Under the pieces are notes generated by a model, which worked only from the letters and a program-made list of their open reading frames with translations, had not been told where the DNA came from and searched no databases. A DNA stretch of 64,000 nucleotides from Mycobacterium sp. UM_WGJ (GTDB lineage Bacteria; Actinomycetota; Actinomycetes; Mycobacteriales; Mycobacteriaceae). Of this stretch, positions 8,621-19,901 are shown piece by piece (the stretch's first letter is position 1; every line of letters begins with the position of its first letter). Where the stretch lies: the NCBI RefSeq assembly GCF_000455125.1, contig NZ_AUWR01000002.1:1-64000 (forward strand), read 5' to 3'. The translations under genes and the position numbers were made by a program.

Positions 8621-9766
8621 GTGAAAGCAGTTGTGTGCCAGAACGGCACCTTGTCGGTTTCCGACCTTCCGACGCCACGTCCAGGTCGCGGCCAGGTCCG
8701 GCTTAGGGTGCTGCGCTGCGGCATCTGCGGGTCTGACCTGCACGCACGGCACCACAGCGACGATCTCGCCGACGTCGCCGCCGAGATGGGGTACCTGGAG
8801 GCGATGCGCTCGCACGAGCGCACCGTGTTCGGACACGAATTCTGCGGGGAGATCCTCGAATACGGTCCGCGGTGCAAGAAGCGCGCTCCGATCGGCAGCC
8901 GCGTCGTCGCGTTTCCGTTGCGGCGCGCGGGTGAGGGCATACACCCGATCGGACTCTCGGCGTCGGCGCCGGGCGGCTACGCCGAAGAACTGCTCATCGA
9001 AGAGTCGCTGATGGTGCGCGTCCCCGATGAGCTCAGCACCGACGTCGCCGCGCTGACCGAACCGATGGCGGTGGGACTGCACGCGGTGCGACGGTCCAAG
9101 ATCCGGCGCGGCCAGATCGCCGTCGTCGTCGGCGCGGGTCCCATCGGGCTGGCGGTCGTGCTCATGCTCAAGGCCAAGGGTGTTCGCACGGTGATCGCCA
9201 GCGACTACAGCGCGGCACGACGCGAGTTGGCCAGAAGATGCGGGGCCGACATCGTCGTCGATCCGGCCACCGAATCGCCCATCGACCACGTCCGGCAACG
9301 GCCCGGCTACTTCACCAGTTCCGCGGCCGCGATGCGCCTGCTGCTTCGCGCTAGCCAAGCGGCGAACACCCTGCCGGTTCCGCAGTGGCAGACCTGGCGG
9401 GCGCTCGAGACCATGGGTGTCGGCCCCAAAGCTCCGGTGATCTTCGAATGTGTTGGGGTCCCCGGGATGCTGAATTCGGTGATCACCTCCGCGCCGATCA
9501 TGTCGCGCATCATCGCGGCCGGGGTCTGCATGGGCGAGGACCGGCTGCGGCCCGCGATGGCGATCAACAAGGAACTCGACATCCGTTTCGTCGTGGAATA
9601 CACCCCGGTGGAATTCCGCCAGACCGTGAGAATGCTCGCCAAGAAGAAGGTGGACCCCACGCCGCTGATCACCGCGACGGTATCGCTGGCCGAGGTGGAT
9701 GCGGCGTTCGAGGCACTGGCCTCCCCCGATGACCACGCGAAGATCCTCATCGACCCGACTTCGTGA
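8621..9766 (+). CDS. Zinc-dependent medium-chain alcohol/polyol dehydrogenase
   Basis: The 381-residue protein has the MDR layout. A GroES-like domain carries catalytic zinc ligands C36 (GICGSDLH) and H72-E73 (FGHEFCG). A Rossmann domain follows with VVVGAGPIGLA near 170. The four-Cys structural zinc cluster is not seen; a short RCKK segment takes its place. An insertion of about 30 residues (YFTSSAAAMRLLLRAS) lies between the cofactor strands. The start is GTG 8621 with a weak ribosome site. The gene is driven from the divergent promoter with the palindromic operator. The substrate is unknown; linkage to a glycoside hydrolase hints at a sugar- or lipid-derived alcohol, which is inference. 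Confidence 0.88.
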   Translation: MKAVVCQNGTLSVSDLPTPRPGRGQVRLRVLRCGICGSDLHARHHSDDLADVAAEMGYLEAMRSHERTVFGHEFCGEILEYGPRCKKRAPIGSRVVAFPLRRAGEGIHPIGLSASAPGGYAEELLIEESLMVRVPDELSTDVAALTEPMAVGLHAVRRSKIRRGQIAVVVGAGPIGLAVVLMLKAKGVRTVIASDYSAARRELARRCGADIVVDPATESPIDHVRQRPGYFTSSAAAMRLLLRASQAANTLPVPQWQTWRALETMGVGPKAPVIFECVGVPGMLNSVITSAPIMSRIIAAGVCMGEDRLRPAMAINKELDIRFVVEYTPVEFRQTVRMLAKKKVDPTPLITATVSLAEVDAAFEALASPDDHAKILIDPTS

Positions 9767-9802
9767 GTCGTGGCTTCACAGACCTGCGGTCACCGACGGT
9801 GA

Positions 9803-12223
9803 TCAACCCGCCGCGGCAGCCGGGGTCACGGTCACGCTGATGGTGGTGGCTCCGGCATCGGAGGCGATGACGAGCACCGGCGCGTTGGGCGCCGACACGA
9901 CATGGCCGCCGGTGACGCTGACGTCGTAGCCGTCGGGGTAGATGACTTCCGGCACGGAGATGTTGGACTGCGCACCGGCAGCGAAGACGCCCCCGCCGGC
10001 CATGTCGGTCGAGTAACTCAGCTGGAACGTGCCGTTGTCGAACGTCCAGGCAGTCGGGATTCCAGCCACCGCCTGCGGGTAGGGCTCGGCCAACACCGCC
10101 AGCTTCGCGGCGTCGATGTTGTCGCCGGTCGGCGGCAGGCTGGTGTCATACACGATCGACTCGGCCTCGCGTGATGTGGCGGTGGTGGTGATGTCGTTCT
10201 GGCCGGTGTAGACCCAGGTGGCCCAGCCGTATTGATGTCGCTCGGCGGCATCCAGTACCGCGGTGTGCGCCGCGAGGACGTTGCTGGCGCCGAACCCACC
10301 GATATGAGCCGGGATGTTGTAGGTGTCCGGGTAGGTCGTCGCGTTGTTGATCGCGATGTCGGCGAAGACGTTGCAGAAGAAGTCGACGCCGAACAGGTCG
10401 ACCGACGGGCAGAAGTGCTGGAACGAGTAGATGACCCTGTCGTCGTCCACCTCGCCCAGTCGGGTCTGAACACCCAAGTTGAAGAGCACATTCGGCTGTA
10501 CGAATATCGGCGTATCGGGGTCCACCGACCGGATGGCCGCGACCGACTGGTTGTAAAAGGGTGTCAGCTGCTGGGAGTCGAAGTAGGGGCTGCCGAACAG
10601 GCTTGAGAGCCAGTGCGATCCGGCATGCGGTTCGGCGACCACACCGAAGGCGGCCACCGCGGGGTTGTCTTTGAAGTAGTTCGCCACCACCTGCAGCATC
10701 TGCGCGTGGTGGGTCTCCAACCCGATTCCATCAGGCGCCGTGGCGTTGCCCCAGAACGCATCCCAGGCGTGGTTCTGCGCGGGGTTGACGAAGTAGCTCC
10801 AGGGGAAGCCCACGTCGATATTGGGCAGCCCGCCGGTCTGCACCGCCCACTCCGGCGCCCCCTCGCCTCCGAACGACGTGCTGTAGAGGTCTTGATGCAT
10901 GTAGATGTTGCTGGTGATGCCATGATTGGCCAGGGTCTGTACGGTCTGGGCGATGGAGGCCAGGTAGTCGTAGTCGAAGACCCCGGGCTCGGGCTCGACC
11001 GCGGCCCAGATCAAGCCCAGCTGAACGTTGTTGAATCCGTTAGCAGCTAGGAAGGCCGCGTCGTCGTCGCCGAATCCGTTGGCCGACAACTCGTATGGCG
11101 CAACCTTGTTCACGTGGTCGAAGCCGTGCAGGATCACGACGCGTCCGTCACTGTCGATCAACCAGGATCCCGCTGTCGAGAACCCACCGCTGCCACCGCC
11201 GCTCAGCGGCACACCGGTGCCGAATCGACCGACGTCGCCGTGGGCCCCGAGCAGCAGAGGGCTGCCGTTGCCGCCGGTGCCGCCCAGAGCGGGCAACCGG
11301 GTGGCCGCCCCGCCCACGCCACTATTACCGGCATCGCCCCCGTCACCGCCACTGCCGAACAGGCCGACGGCATTACCCCCGTCGCCACCGCGTCCCCCGT
11401 CACCTCCATCACCACCGGAACCGCCGGCACCACCGATGCCGAACAGCCAGCCACCTGCGCCGCCGGAGCCACCGACCCCGCCGATCTCTCCGTCACCGCC
11501 GCCGCCACCGGCACCGCCGACCCCCAGCAGCCAGCCGCCGGCCCCACCGGCACCACCGGCCGCACCCGCGCCCCCGGCGCCACCGGCCCCGCCGTCACCG
11601 AACCACCCCGCGCTCCCGCCCGCACCGCCGGCCACACCGTCCGCAGTGCTGGAGTAGCCGGCTCCACCGTCACCGAACAGCCACCCACCGGCCCCACCGT
11701 CAGGATTCTCAGCGGTGCCGTCCGCCCCATCACCGATGACGTAAGAGCCCAAGAGCTGATTGATCGCTCCGCCCACCTGCAGGCCCAGATCGCTGTTGAT
11801 CACATTGCCGACGCCGGTGTGGATCGGGGTGTAGATCCACTGATCGAACAAGGTGGTCAGACCGATGGGTGCGGCCAATGCCGGTTGCGCGCTGCTCAGT
11901 CCGTCAAGGTCGGCCCATACGGCTTCCTAGTGCGCCGGGTCGAAGAAGGCTTCCCACGCCGTGGAGTCGGTGAACGCCTCCCAGTCGAGGGTGCCGGTAG
12001 CCGCGTCCGCAAAGGGCGAGAACAGCTGCTCGAACACGTCCTCGATGTCGGCCTGAGCTGCGGGCGCCGAGGCGAGCGGGAGCATGCCGAAGCACGCAAA
12101 CGCCCCAATCGCGAGAGGGGTAGTGAGCATCCGCTTGCGGGTGTATCGCCCGATTCCACGCGAGCCGTGCGTGGCGGAGGACTGCCTGTCGGTGCCCCAG
12201 AAGGCGCTCTCACCAGTGGTCAT
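9803..12223 (-). pseudogene. Secreted PGRS protein with endoglycoceramidase-like GH5 domain, interrupted by an in-frame amber codon
   Basis: Two consecutive open frames lie in the same phase, separated only by TAG at 11927-11929 (codon 99). The first part has a long signal peptide (GRYTRKRMLTTPLAIGAFAC ... APAAQA) and a DIEDVFEQLF segment. The second continues with a '[15 protein letters not shown] ... SDLGLQV' lead-in, GTAENPDGG and a Gly-rich PGRS tract (combined residues about 176-347). A GH5 barrel follows with [34 protein letters not shown] and [10 protein letters not shown], plus a C-terminal beta domain. These motifs match endoglycoceramidase-type GH5. The acid/base Glu (combined 531) is kept, but the nucleophile position reads Gly (IGGFGAS instead of EFGAS). 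The start at ATG 12223 has GGGGA five bases upstream. It is either a nonsense-inactivated gene or depends on readthrough. Confidence 0.8.
11183..11698 (-). repeat. PGRS-type Gly-Gly-X coding repeat
   Basis: This segment encodes about 172 residues of Gly-Gly-Ala/Asp/X repeats with periodic GGWLFG or GWLLGV motifs. It is the polymorphic GC-rich repeat sequence typical of mycobacterial PGRS proteins. It separates the N-terminal lead-in from the GH5 domain of the interrupted gene. Opposite-strand frames here are repeat artefacts. Confidence 0.9.
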
Positions 12224-12264
12224 CGTGTCCCCGCACTTCCCCAGCGGCCCCACCGAAAACGAAC

Positions 12265-12281
12265 TGCAACATGCTGTTGCA
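12265..12281. promoter_or_regulatory. Second copy of the TetR palindrome, upstream of the PGRS-GH5 gene
   Basis: TGCAACA (12265-12271), TGC, TGTTGCA (12275-12281): both half-sites are identical to the core of the palindrome at 8555-8579, with the same 3-base spacing. It lies 42-58 bases upstream of the ATG at 12223, where an operator overlapping a promoter would be expected. Confidence 0.7.
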
Positions 12282-12337
12282 CTTCGCTGCGAAACGCTGC
12301 CATACTTCGATGACGCTGTCAATAAGCTGAGAGCAGG

Positions 12338-14422
<2,085 letters not shown>

Positions 14423-14448
14423 TTATCTGCTCTGACTACCCTGGCGGC

Positions 14449-14910
14449 ATGCCGCACCCGATCATGTACCGCGACGACGACCCTGGTCTGGCGGAGCTGC
14501 GACGCATCGCGCTGGGCTTTCCCGAAGCCTTCGAGAAGATCTCCCATGGCCGTCCGGTGTTCTGCGCACCCAAGATGTTCGCGATCTACGGTGGCAACAG
14601 CAAAGCCACCGGCACGATGGTGCCCTACCCCCATGCGCTGCTGGTCAAGGTCGACGAGTCCGAGCGACGTGCGCTGGAGCAGGACCCGCGGTTCTTCCTG
14701 CCGATGTATCTGGGCCCGTCCGGTTGGCTGGGCCTGGATTTCACTGCAGCTGATGTGGATTGGGATGAGGTCGGCGAGCTGGTCGACACGTCGTTTCGGC
14801 TGACCGCGCCGGCGCGGTTGGTCCGGTCTCTGGACCAGGACCAGCGCTCGGCGAATGCCCGCAGCCGCTCAGTCGCGGCGTCCCGGCGGCGCGACAGCCC
14901 GGCGAGATAG
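14449..14910 (+). CDS. MmcQ/YjbR-family protein
   Basis: The product is 153 residues. The region from about 10 to 125 fits the MmcQ/YjbR fold (RRIALGFPEAFEKISHGRPVFC, KMFAIYGG, MYLGPSGWLGLDF, VGELVDTSFRLTAPARLV). The family is sometimes called DNA-binding, but its role is not established. The last 27 or so residues (after RLVRSLD) are Arg/Ser-rich and look like a non-homologous extension, possibly from loss of the original stop. It diverges from ligA with 35 bases between starts and converges on the MetE-like gene. Confidence 0.82.
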   Translation: MPHPIMYRDDDPGLAELRRIALGFPEAFEKISHGRPVFCAPKMFAIYGGNSKATGTMVPYPHALLVKVDESERRALEQDPRFFLPMYLGPSGWLGLDFTAADVDWDEVGELVDTSFRLTAPARLVRSLDQDQRSANARSRSVAASRRRDSPAR

Positions 14911-14977
14911 TCGCTGGCGTCGGCTGCGGCTGCACCGCCCAGATGCGTTCGCGGCTCGATTGCAACCTTCTCGTTGC

Positions 14978-15991
14978 CTAGATCGCCTCGGGCTCGCTGC
15001 TCAGCGCCTCGCCCACCTTGCGCACCAGCCCGAGCGCGGCGCGCGCCCACGCGGCGTCGGCGCCGGCCATCCCGCAGACCGGGCTGATCCCGACCCGCTC
15101 GGCCAGCACCGAACGGGCGAATCCGATGCGGTCGGTGATCGCCGCCACCGCGGTCGCCAGCTCTTCGACGCCGGGCGCCCGCGCCGGAGCGAGCGCGGGA
15201 ACCAGTCCCATCACCACGGTGCGGCCAGAGTCGACGAATGCGCCGATCTGATCGTAGTCAGCGGATTCCAACCCGGTGCAGTCCAGCGCCAGCGCAGCGA
15301 TAGCGCTGCGCTGCAACACATTCCACGGAAGTCCCGCTGCACAACTGTGCACCAGCACCTCGCCGCCGATGGTGTCGGCGCAGCCGTCGAGCAGCGCCGT
15401 GGCCAGCGACTCGTCGATGGCGGCCACCGGGCTCAACGCGGTAACGCCGGCCAGCCGGCCGGTCACCGCGGCGCCCAGGGACGGCTCGTCGAGCTGCACG
15501 ATCACCGGCGTGTCAAGCCGGCGAGACAGGTCGGCGCGATGCGCCTTGAGGCCCTCGGCCAGCGAGGCGGCAAGGTCCCGCACCGCACCGGGGTCGGTGA
15601 TCGCCCGGTGCCCATTCGCCAGCTCCACTTCCGCGGCCACGGTCAGCGGGCCGGCCGCCTGCACCTTGACCGGATGACCGCTCCCGCGCAGGCCGGCGAC
15701 TTCCCACGCCTCTTCCAGCGCGTCGGCGTCCTCACCGAGCAGGCTCACCGCGCGCCGGCTCACCGCTCCGGGTCGCGCGGCCAGCCGGTAGCCTCGCGGG
15801 GCGGTGTCGATGGCGATGTCGACCAGCAGCGCGCCGGTCCGACCGATCATGTCGGCGCCGACTCCGCGCCCCGGCAGCTCGACCAGGTGGGCCAGGCTGC
15901 CGCCCAACTCACCGACCACCACCTCGGCCGCCGCGCGCGCCGAGGTGCCCGGCCACGACCCCAGTCCGGTCCCAGTGGCGAAAGCACTCAC
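14978..15991 (-). CDS. Cobalamin-independent methionine synthase-like protein (Rv3015c-like)
   Basis: The 337-residue protein resembles the C-terminal barrel of MetE. It retains zinc-ligand-type residues: HSC in VLVHSCAAG near 230 and Cys in GISPVCGMAGAD near the end. LDEPSLG also matches the MetE barrel. It lacks the N-terminal half of true MetE, so it is probably a stand-alone methyltransferase of unknown donor. The GTG at 15991 gives the family-like start VSAFATGTGLGSWPGT. An ATG at 16015 is also possible. It diverges from the LpqA-type gene. Confidence 0.8.
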   Translation of the reverse strand: MSAFATGTGLGSWPGTSARAAAEVVVGELGGSLAHLVELPGRGVGADMIGRTGALLVDIAIDTAPRGYRLAARPGAVSRRAVSLLGEDADALEEAWEVAGLRGSGHPVKVQAAGPLTVAAEVELANGHRAITDPGAVRDLAASLAEGLKAHRADLSRRLDTPVIVQLDEPSLGAAVTGRLAGVTALSPVAAIDESLATALLDGCADTIGGEVLVHSCAAGLPWNVLQRSAIAALALDCTGLESADYDQIGAFVDSGRTVVMGLVPALAPARAPGVEELATAVAAITDRIGFARSVLAERVGISPVCGMAGADAAWARAALGLVRKVGEALSSEPEAI

Positions 15992-16043
15992 CGGGCAACC
16001 GTATTGAAGTGACATGGCCACGGGCACGGCGGGCTAGCCTTCG

Positions 16044-16676
16044 ATGGTGAGAATGTCGCGGCTGGTGCCGATCGGGGCGGTGTCCGCAGCGGTGGTGGGC
16101 TGCACCCGGATGGTCGACGGGACGGCGCTGCCACCCGCGGCGCTGCCGGCGCCCGCCGGCGTCGTGGATCTCGGCCGGATCATGCTCGGCACACCCCGGA
16201 TGCGGGCCATCGTCGGCGCCGACGAGCAGCTGACCGTCATCCCCACCATGGATTCCAGCTCTCCCACCGACATCGACGAGCTGGCCGCCACCATCCCGCC
16301 GCCATGCCGTTTCATCTTCGCCGAGACCGCGGTGTTCGGATCCACGGCGACGCGTTTCCACAAAACCACCTACCAGTACCCGCCGAAGGCCGCGATCGTC
16401 TCCGAGGGCGCCGCCGTCTACCCCGACACCGAAGCCGCGCACCACGTTCTCGATGCGTTGGTGGCCACCGTCGCCGAGTGCGCCGACACCTCCGCCGGGC
16501 CGGGCCTGGTCAGCGACTGGACTTCCGACGACGCGTCGTTGCGTACCCACGCCGGCGACTGCGGACGGGCGTACCAGGTCAAGTCGGTGGTGCTGCTGGA
16601 GGTCACCTACTGCGGCTTCTCGGAATCCGACGCCGACCTGGTGGTGACGAACATGGCTTCGGCGGTGCCCGGTTAG
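16044..16676 (+). CDS. LpqA-type lipoprotein with PknH-like sensor domain
   Basis: The protein has 210 residues with an N-terminal lipoprotein signal: a short basic start, a hydrophobic run, and a lipobox ending AVVGC at Cys20. It would be exported and anchored in the membrane. The mature part fits the PknH-like extracellular domain family. It has conserved Cys (about 88, 149, 176 and 194) likely to form two disulfides, and features such as VYPDTEAAHHVLDAL and YCGFSESDADLVV. Such domains are thought to sense cell-wall ligands. It occupies the position of lpqA (Rv3016). An ATG nine bases downstream could be used instead. Confidence 0.75.
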   Translation: MVRMSRLVPIGAVSAAVVGCTRMVDGTALPPAALPAPAGVVDLGRIMLGTPRMRAIVGADEQLTVIPTMDSSSPTDIDELAATIPPPCRFIFAETAVFGSTATRFHKTTYQYPPKAAIVSEGAAVYPDTEAAHHVLDALVATVAECADTSAGPGLVSDWTSDDASLRTHAGDCGRAYQVKSVVLLEVTYCGFSESDADLVVTNMASAVPG

Positions 16677-16691
16677 ACCCGGTTCCCCACG

Positions 16692-16747
16692 CCGAGCGTG
16701 CACTCACGCCGGCAAGCGCCGCGTCGTCGTGCCCAGTACACGTTCGG
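16692..16747. repeat. Intergenic imperfect palindrome, copy 1
   Basis: Ends CCGAGCGTGCAC (16692-16703) and GTACACGTTCGG (16736-16747) are inverted repeats matching at 10 of 12 positions. The same ends occur at 59814-59871. Both copies lie between convergent genes (here the lipoprotein gene and mnmA), so the transcript of either strand could fold into a hairpin. It may be a bidirectional terminator or a small non-autonomous repeat. Confidence 0.65.
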
Positions 16748-16762
16748 CGCAACTGGCCGAAG

Positions 16763-17839
16763 CTACGCGCCGGTGGCGGCGATAGTGGCGCTGGCGATCA
16801 CTTCGTCGCCGTGCGCGTCCGGGCGGTAACAGGCCAGGGTCTGGCCGCGGGCCACACCGCGCAACGGCTCGCGCAGCCGCACCTGCAACATGTCACCGAC
16901 CAATCCGGCCACCGCGCCAACCGTCTCGCCGTGGGCGCGCACCTGCACCTCGCACTCGACTAGGCCGCGCCACGGTTGCCCCGAGGTGAACACAGGCGCC
17001 CGCCCGGTCAGCTCCGTCACATTCAAGTCGGCGGCCGACCCTACGGTGACGGTGCCGGTCGCGGCATCGATACCGGTCACGTAGCGCGGCTGGCCGTCCG
17101 GGCCGGGCCCGGCGATGCCCAGGCCCTTGCGCTGGCCGATGGTGAAACCGTGCACCCCATCGTGTTCAGCCAGCACCGACCCGCCGGTGTCCACCACAGC
17201 GCCGGGCCGCACTCCGATGTGGCCGCCCAGGAAGGTGCGCGTGTCGCCGGTCGGGATGAAGCAGATGTCATGACTGTCGGGTTTGCTCGCCACCGCCAGG
17301 CCGCGTTCGGCGGCTTCGGCGCGGATCTGCGGCTTGGGGGTGTCCCCGATCGGGAACGCCGCATGACGGAGTTGCTCGGCGGACAGCACCGCGAGCACAT
17401 AGGACTGGTCCTTGTCGGCATCCACCGCGCGGCGCAGTCGGCCGTCGGCGAGCCGCGCATAGTGACCGGTGGCCACCATGTCGAATCCCAGCGCGACGGC
17501 TCGAGCGGCCACCGCGGAGAACTTGATCTTCTCGTTGCACCGCATGCACGGGTTGGGGGTCTCGCCACGCGCGTAAGACTCGACGAAGTCGTCGATCACC
17601 TCGTCCTTGAACTGCTCGGAGAAGTCCCACACGTAGAACGGAATGCCCAGCACGTCAGCGACGCGCCGGGCGTCATCAGAGTCTTCCCGCGAGCAGCACC
17701 CACGCGAGCCGGTGCGCAGGGTGCCCGGGTTGCGCGACAGTGCCAGATGTACCCCGACCACCTCGTGCCCGGCATCGACCATGCGGGCCGCCGCCACCGA
17801 GGAGTCCACTCCGCCACTCATCGCGGCTACGACCTTCAT
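16763..17839 (-). CDS. mnmA: tRNA-specific 2-thiouridylase
   Basis: MnmA adds sulfur to uridine 34 of Lys, Glu and Gln tRNAs using ATP. The 358-residue protein has the PP-loop SGGVDSS at 8-14. Its catalytic cysteines are C101 ([12 protein letters not shown]) and C193 (HDICFIP), and VATGHYARL lies near 122-130. It overlaps the upstream cysteine desulfurase by 4 bases. That enzyme is the natural sulfur donor, so the pair forms a thiolation operon as in M. tuberculosis (trmU-iscS). Confidence 0.97.
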   Translation of the reverse strand: MKVVAAMSGGVDSSVAAARMVDAGHEVVGVHLALSRNPGTLRTGSRGCCSREDSDDARRVADVLGIPFYVWDFSEQFKDEVIDDFVESYARGETPNPCMRCNEKIKFSAVAARAVALGFDMVATGHYARLADGRLRRAVDADKDQSYVLAVLSAEQLRHAAFPIGDTPKPQIRAEAAERGLAVASKPDSHDICFIPTGDTRTFLGGHIGVRPGAVVDTGGSVLAEHDGVHGFTIGQRKGLGIAGPGPDGQPRYVTGIDAATGTVTVGSAADLNVTELTGRAPVFTSGQPWRGLVECEVQVRAHGETVGAVAGLVGDMLQVRLREPLRGVARGQTLACYRPDAHGDEVIASATIAATGA

Positions 17840-19020
17840 CGCGGCACTCCCGCTGCCGCCAGCATGGCCTGACGAGCCCGGTCCACCGCACCGGGCAACA
17901 CGGCAAGCACAGCGTCGACGTCACCGTCGACGCTGGTGTGGCCCAACGACAGTCGCAGCGATCCGCGGGCTGCGACCGGGTCGGCGCCCATCGCGGTCAG
18001 CACATGCGAAGGCTGCGGCACACCGGCGGTGCAGGCAGATCCGGTGGAGCATTCGATGCCGTTGGCGTCCAACAGCATCAGTAGCGAGTCGCCTTCGCAG
18101 CCGGCGAAGGTGAAGTGCGCGTTGCCGGGCAGCCGCTGGCTACGCGATCCGTTGACCCGGGTGTTGTCAATCCGGGCGAGCACTCCCTCGATGAGCCGGT
18201 CGCGCAGGCCCGCAACCCGGTCGGCGGTGGACTCCAGCGAGCCCACGGCGACCTGGAGTGCCGCAGCCATGCCGACCGCTCCGGCGACATCGGGTGTGCC
18301 CGAACGGATGTCACGTTCCTGGCCCCCGCCGTGTGTGAGCGGGACACAGGTCACGTCACGACGAATCAACAGCGCACCGGTCCCGCACGGCCCGCCGAAC
18401 TTGTGCGCGGTCAGACTCAGCGCGGACAGCCCGCTGGCACCGAAATCGACCGGCAGCTGCCCGACGGCCTGGACCGCATCGGAGTGCATCGGCACCCCGA
18501 ACTGCGCGGCGATCGCGGCCAGTTCGACGACCGGCAGGACCGTTCCGACTTCATTGTTGGCCCACATCACCGACACCAGGGCGACGTCGTCAGCGCGACC
18601 GCCGTCCAGCTCCTCGCGTAGCGCCTCCGGTGACACCGAACCGTCGGCGTCGGTGGGCAGCCGGGTGATCTCAGCGCCCTCGTGCTCGGCGAGCCAGTCC
18701 ACCGCATCCAGCACGGCGTGGTGCTCGACCTCGGTGGTGATGATTCGGCGTCGCTGCGCATCGGCATCGCGCCGGGCCCAGTAGATGCCCTTGACGGCCA
18801 GGTTGTCGCCGTCGGTGCCGCCGGAGGTGAAGACCACCTCAGAGGGACGCGCGCCCAGCCGTGCCGCGATGGACTCCCGGGACTCCTCCATCCGGCGGCG
18901 CGCGGTGCGACCGGCGGCGTGCAACGATGAGGCGTTTCCGACGGTGCCCAAGACAGCTGTCATCGCCTCGATGGCTTGCGGGTGCATCGGGGTGGTGGCG
19001 GCGTGATCCAGATAGACCAT
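17836..19020 (-). CDS. iscS: Cysteine desulfurase (IscS/NifS type)
   Basis: This PLP enzyme removes sulfur from cysteine for tRNA thiolation and iron-sulfur clusters. The 394-residue protein starts [13 protein letters not shown], has the PLP lysine K207 (LTAHKFGGP), the cofactor His in [10 protein letters not shown], and the persulfide-carrying C330 in GSACTAG. ATG 19020 begins the conserved fold; the longer open frame upstream is Arg/Ala-rich and unlikely. It is translationally coupled to mnmA. Confidence 0.96.
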   Translation of the reverse strand: MVYLDHAATTPMHPQAIEAMTAVLGTVGNASSLHAAGRTARRRMEESRESIAARLGARPSEVVFTSGGTDGDNLAVKGIYWARRDADAQRRRIITTEVEHHAVLDAVDWLAEHEGAEITRLPTDADGSVSPEALREELDGGRADDVALVSVMWANNEVGTVLPVVELAAIAAQFGVPMHSDAVQAVGQLPVDFGASGLSALSLTAHKFGGPCGTGALLIRRDVTCVPLTHGGGQERDIRSGTPDVAGAVGMAAALQVAVGSLESTADRVAGLRDRLIEGVLARIDNTRVNGSRSQRLPGNAHFTFAGCEGDSLLMLLDANGIECSTGSACTAGVPQPSHVLTAMGADPVAARGSLRLSLGHTSVDGDVDAVLAVLPGAVDRARQAMLAAAGVPR

Positions 19021-19082
19021 GACCTGCCCAGGATACCGGGCACCTGCGGCCGCCCCGGCGCTGCGGCGGGCGGCCGTCCTGC

Positions 19083-19901
19083 TCAACAGGCGACGCGAGC
19101 TCGCCGGCGCCGCCGGACCCGCCAGCCCGCCGCCGCCTGGCAACGCGCTGCGAGCTCACGCCGATCGGTTCCCGGCAACTGCAACGCCGCGACATGCACC
19201 TGCGCGATGGTGCGGCGCGCGGTGATCAGACGACGAATCGAGGCCAACAGGGTGTCGTCGCCGACAAACGCCGGCACGGTCGACAGCGCACCGTCCCGGT
19301 GGTGGTAGGTGAGCTGCAGCGGCTGTACTGGCCGACCCGCGTCCACGGCGGCCTGGAACATCGCCGGATGGAAACGGCCACGGGCACGCCCACACCAGGT
19401 GGTGCCCTCCGGGAATGCCACGACCGTACGGCCGGCCCGCAATCGGGCCGCCACCATGTCGACGACCACCGGCAACCCACGCAGACTGTCGCGCTCGATG
19501 GGGATGATCCGCATCATGCGGGCCAGCGCACCGATTCCGGGCCAGCTGATCAGATCGGCGCGCGCCACGAACGTGCCCGGCGACACCGCACCGATCACGA
19601 ACACGTCCAGCCAGGACACGTGCGGGCTGACCACCAATATGCCGCGCAGGTTGCGTACCGGCCCGCCGGTCGTCGTCACCCGCACTCCGAAGCAGCGCAA
19701 CACCACCCGGCAGGCGCCGCGCTGCAGCCGAACGCGGCCCGGAATCGGTACCGCCAGCAGGGGCAGCAGCGGCGCCAGCAGCACCACCATCGCCAGCCGT
19801 AGCGCCACCACCGCCGGGAACGGCCGCTCACTCCCGCCCCGGACGCATCGCGGCGTGCAGACGGCGCGAGGCGCCCAGGCGTTCACGCCCGGCTGGTTCA
19901 C
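19083..19901 (-). CDS. 1-acyl-glycerol-3-phosphate acyltransferase family protein (PlsC-like)
   Basis: The 272-residue protein has a hydrophobic anchor at about 32-53 and the PlsC acyltransferase motifs: HVSWLD (H94-X4-D99) and FPEGTT at 163-168. Family members transfer acyl chains from acyl-CoA or acyl-ACP to lysophospholipids or lyso-ornithine lipid. It starts with GTG overlapping the stop of the preceding GNAT-type acyltransferase (GTGA), so the two are coupled. The C-terminus is strongly Arg-rich ([11 protein letters not shown]). Together with its partner it resembles an OlsB/OlsA pair; the product is not established. Confidence 0.88.
   Translation of the reverse strand: MNQPGVNAWAPRAVCTPRCVRGGSERPFPAVVALRLAMVVLLAPLLPLLAVPIPGRVRLQRGACRVVLRCFGVRVTTTGGPVRNLRGILVVSPHVSWLDVFVIGAVSPGTFVARADLISWPGIGALARMMRIIPIERDSLRGLPVVVDMVAARLRAGRTVVAFPEGTTWCGRARGRFHPAMFQAAVDAGRPVQPLQLTYHHRDGALSTVPAFVGDDTLLASIRRLITARRTIAQVHVAALQLPGTDRRELAARCQAAAGWRVRRRRRARVAC

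Noticed and set aside
11183-11698. Possible non-coding tandem repeat or CRISPR-like array
   Set aside because: The periodicity is explained by Gly-Gly-X codons in frame; there are no constant repeats with unique spacers.
11879-11926. Frameshift as the explanation for the split PGRS-GH5 gene
   Set aside because: The two parts are in the same phase (their frame coordinates differ by a multiple of three), so a nonsense codon and not an indel separates them.
11114-12313. Long plus-strand frames opposite the PGRS-GH5 gene
   Set aside because: They are Pro/Ala/Thr- or Arg/His-rich mirror products of the Gly-Gly-X repeat and have no start or ribosome site of note.
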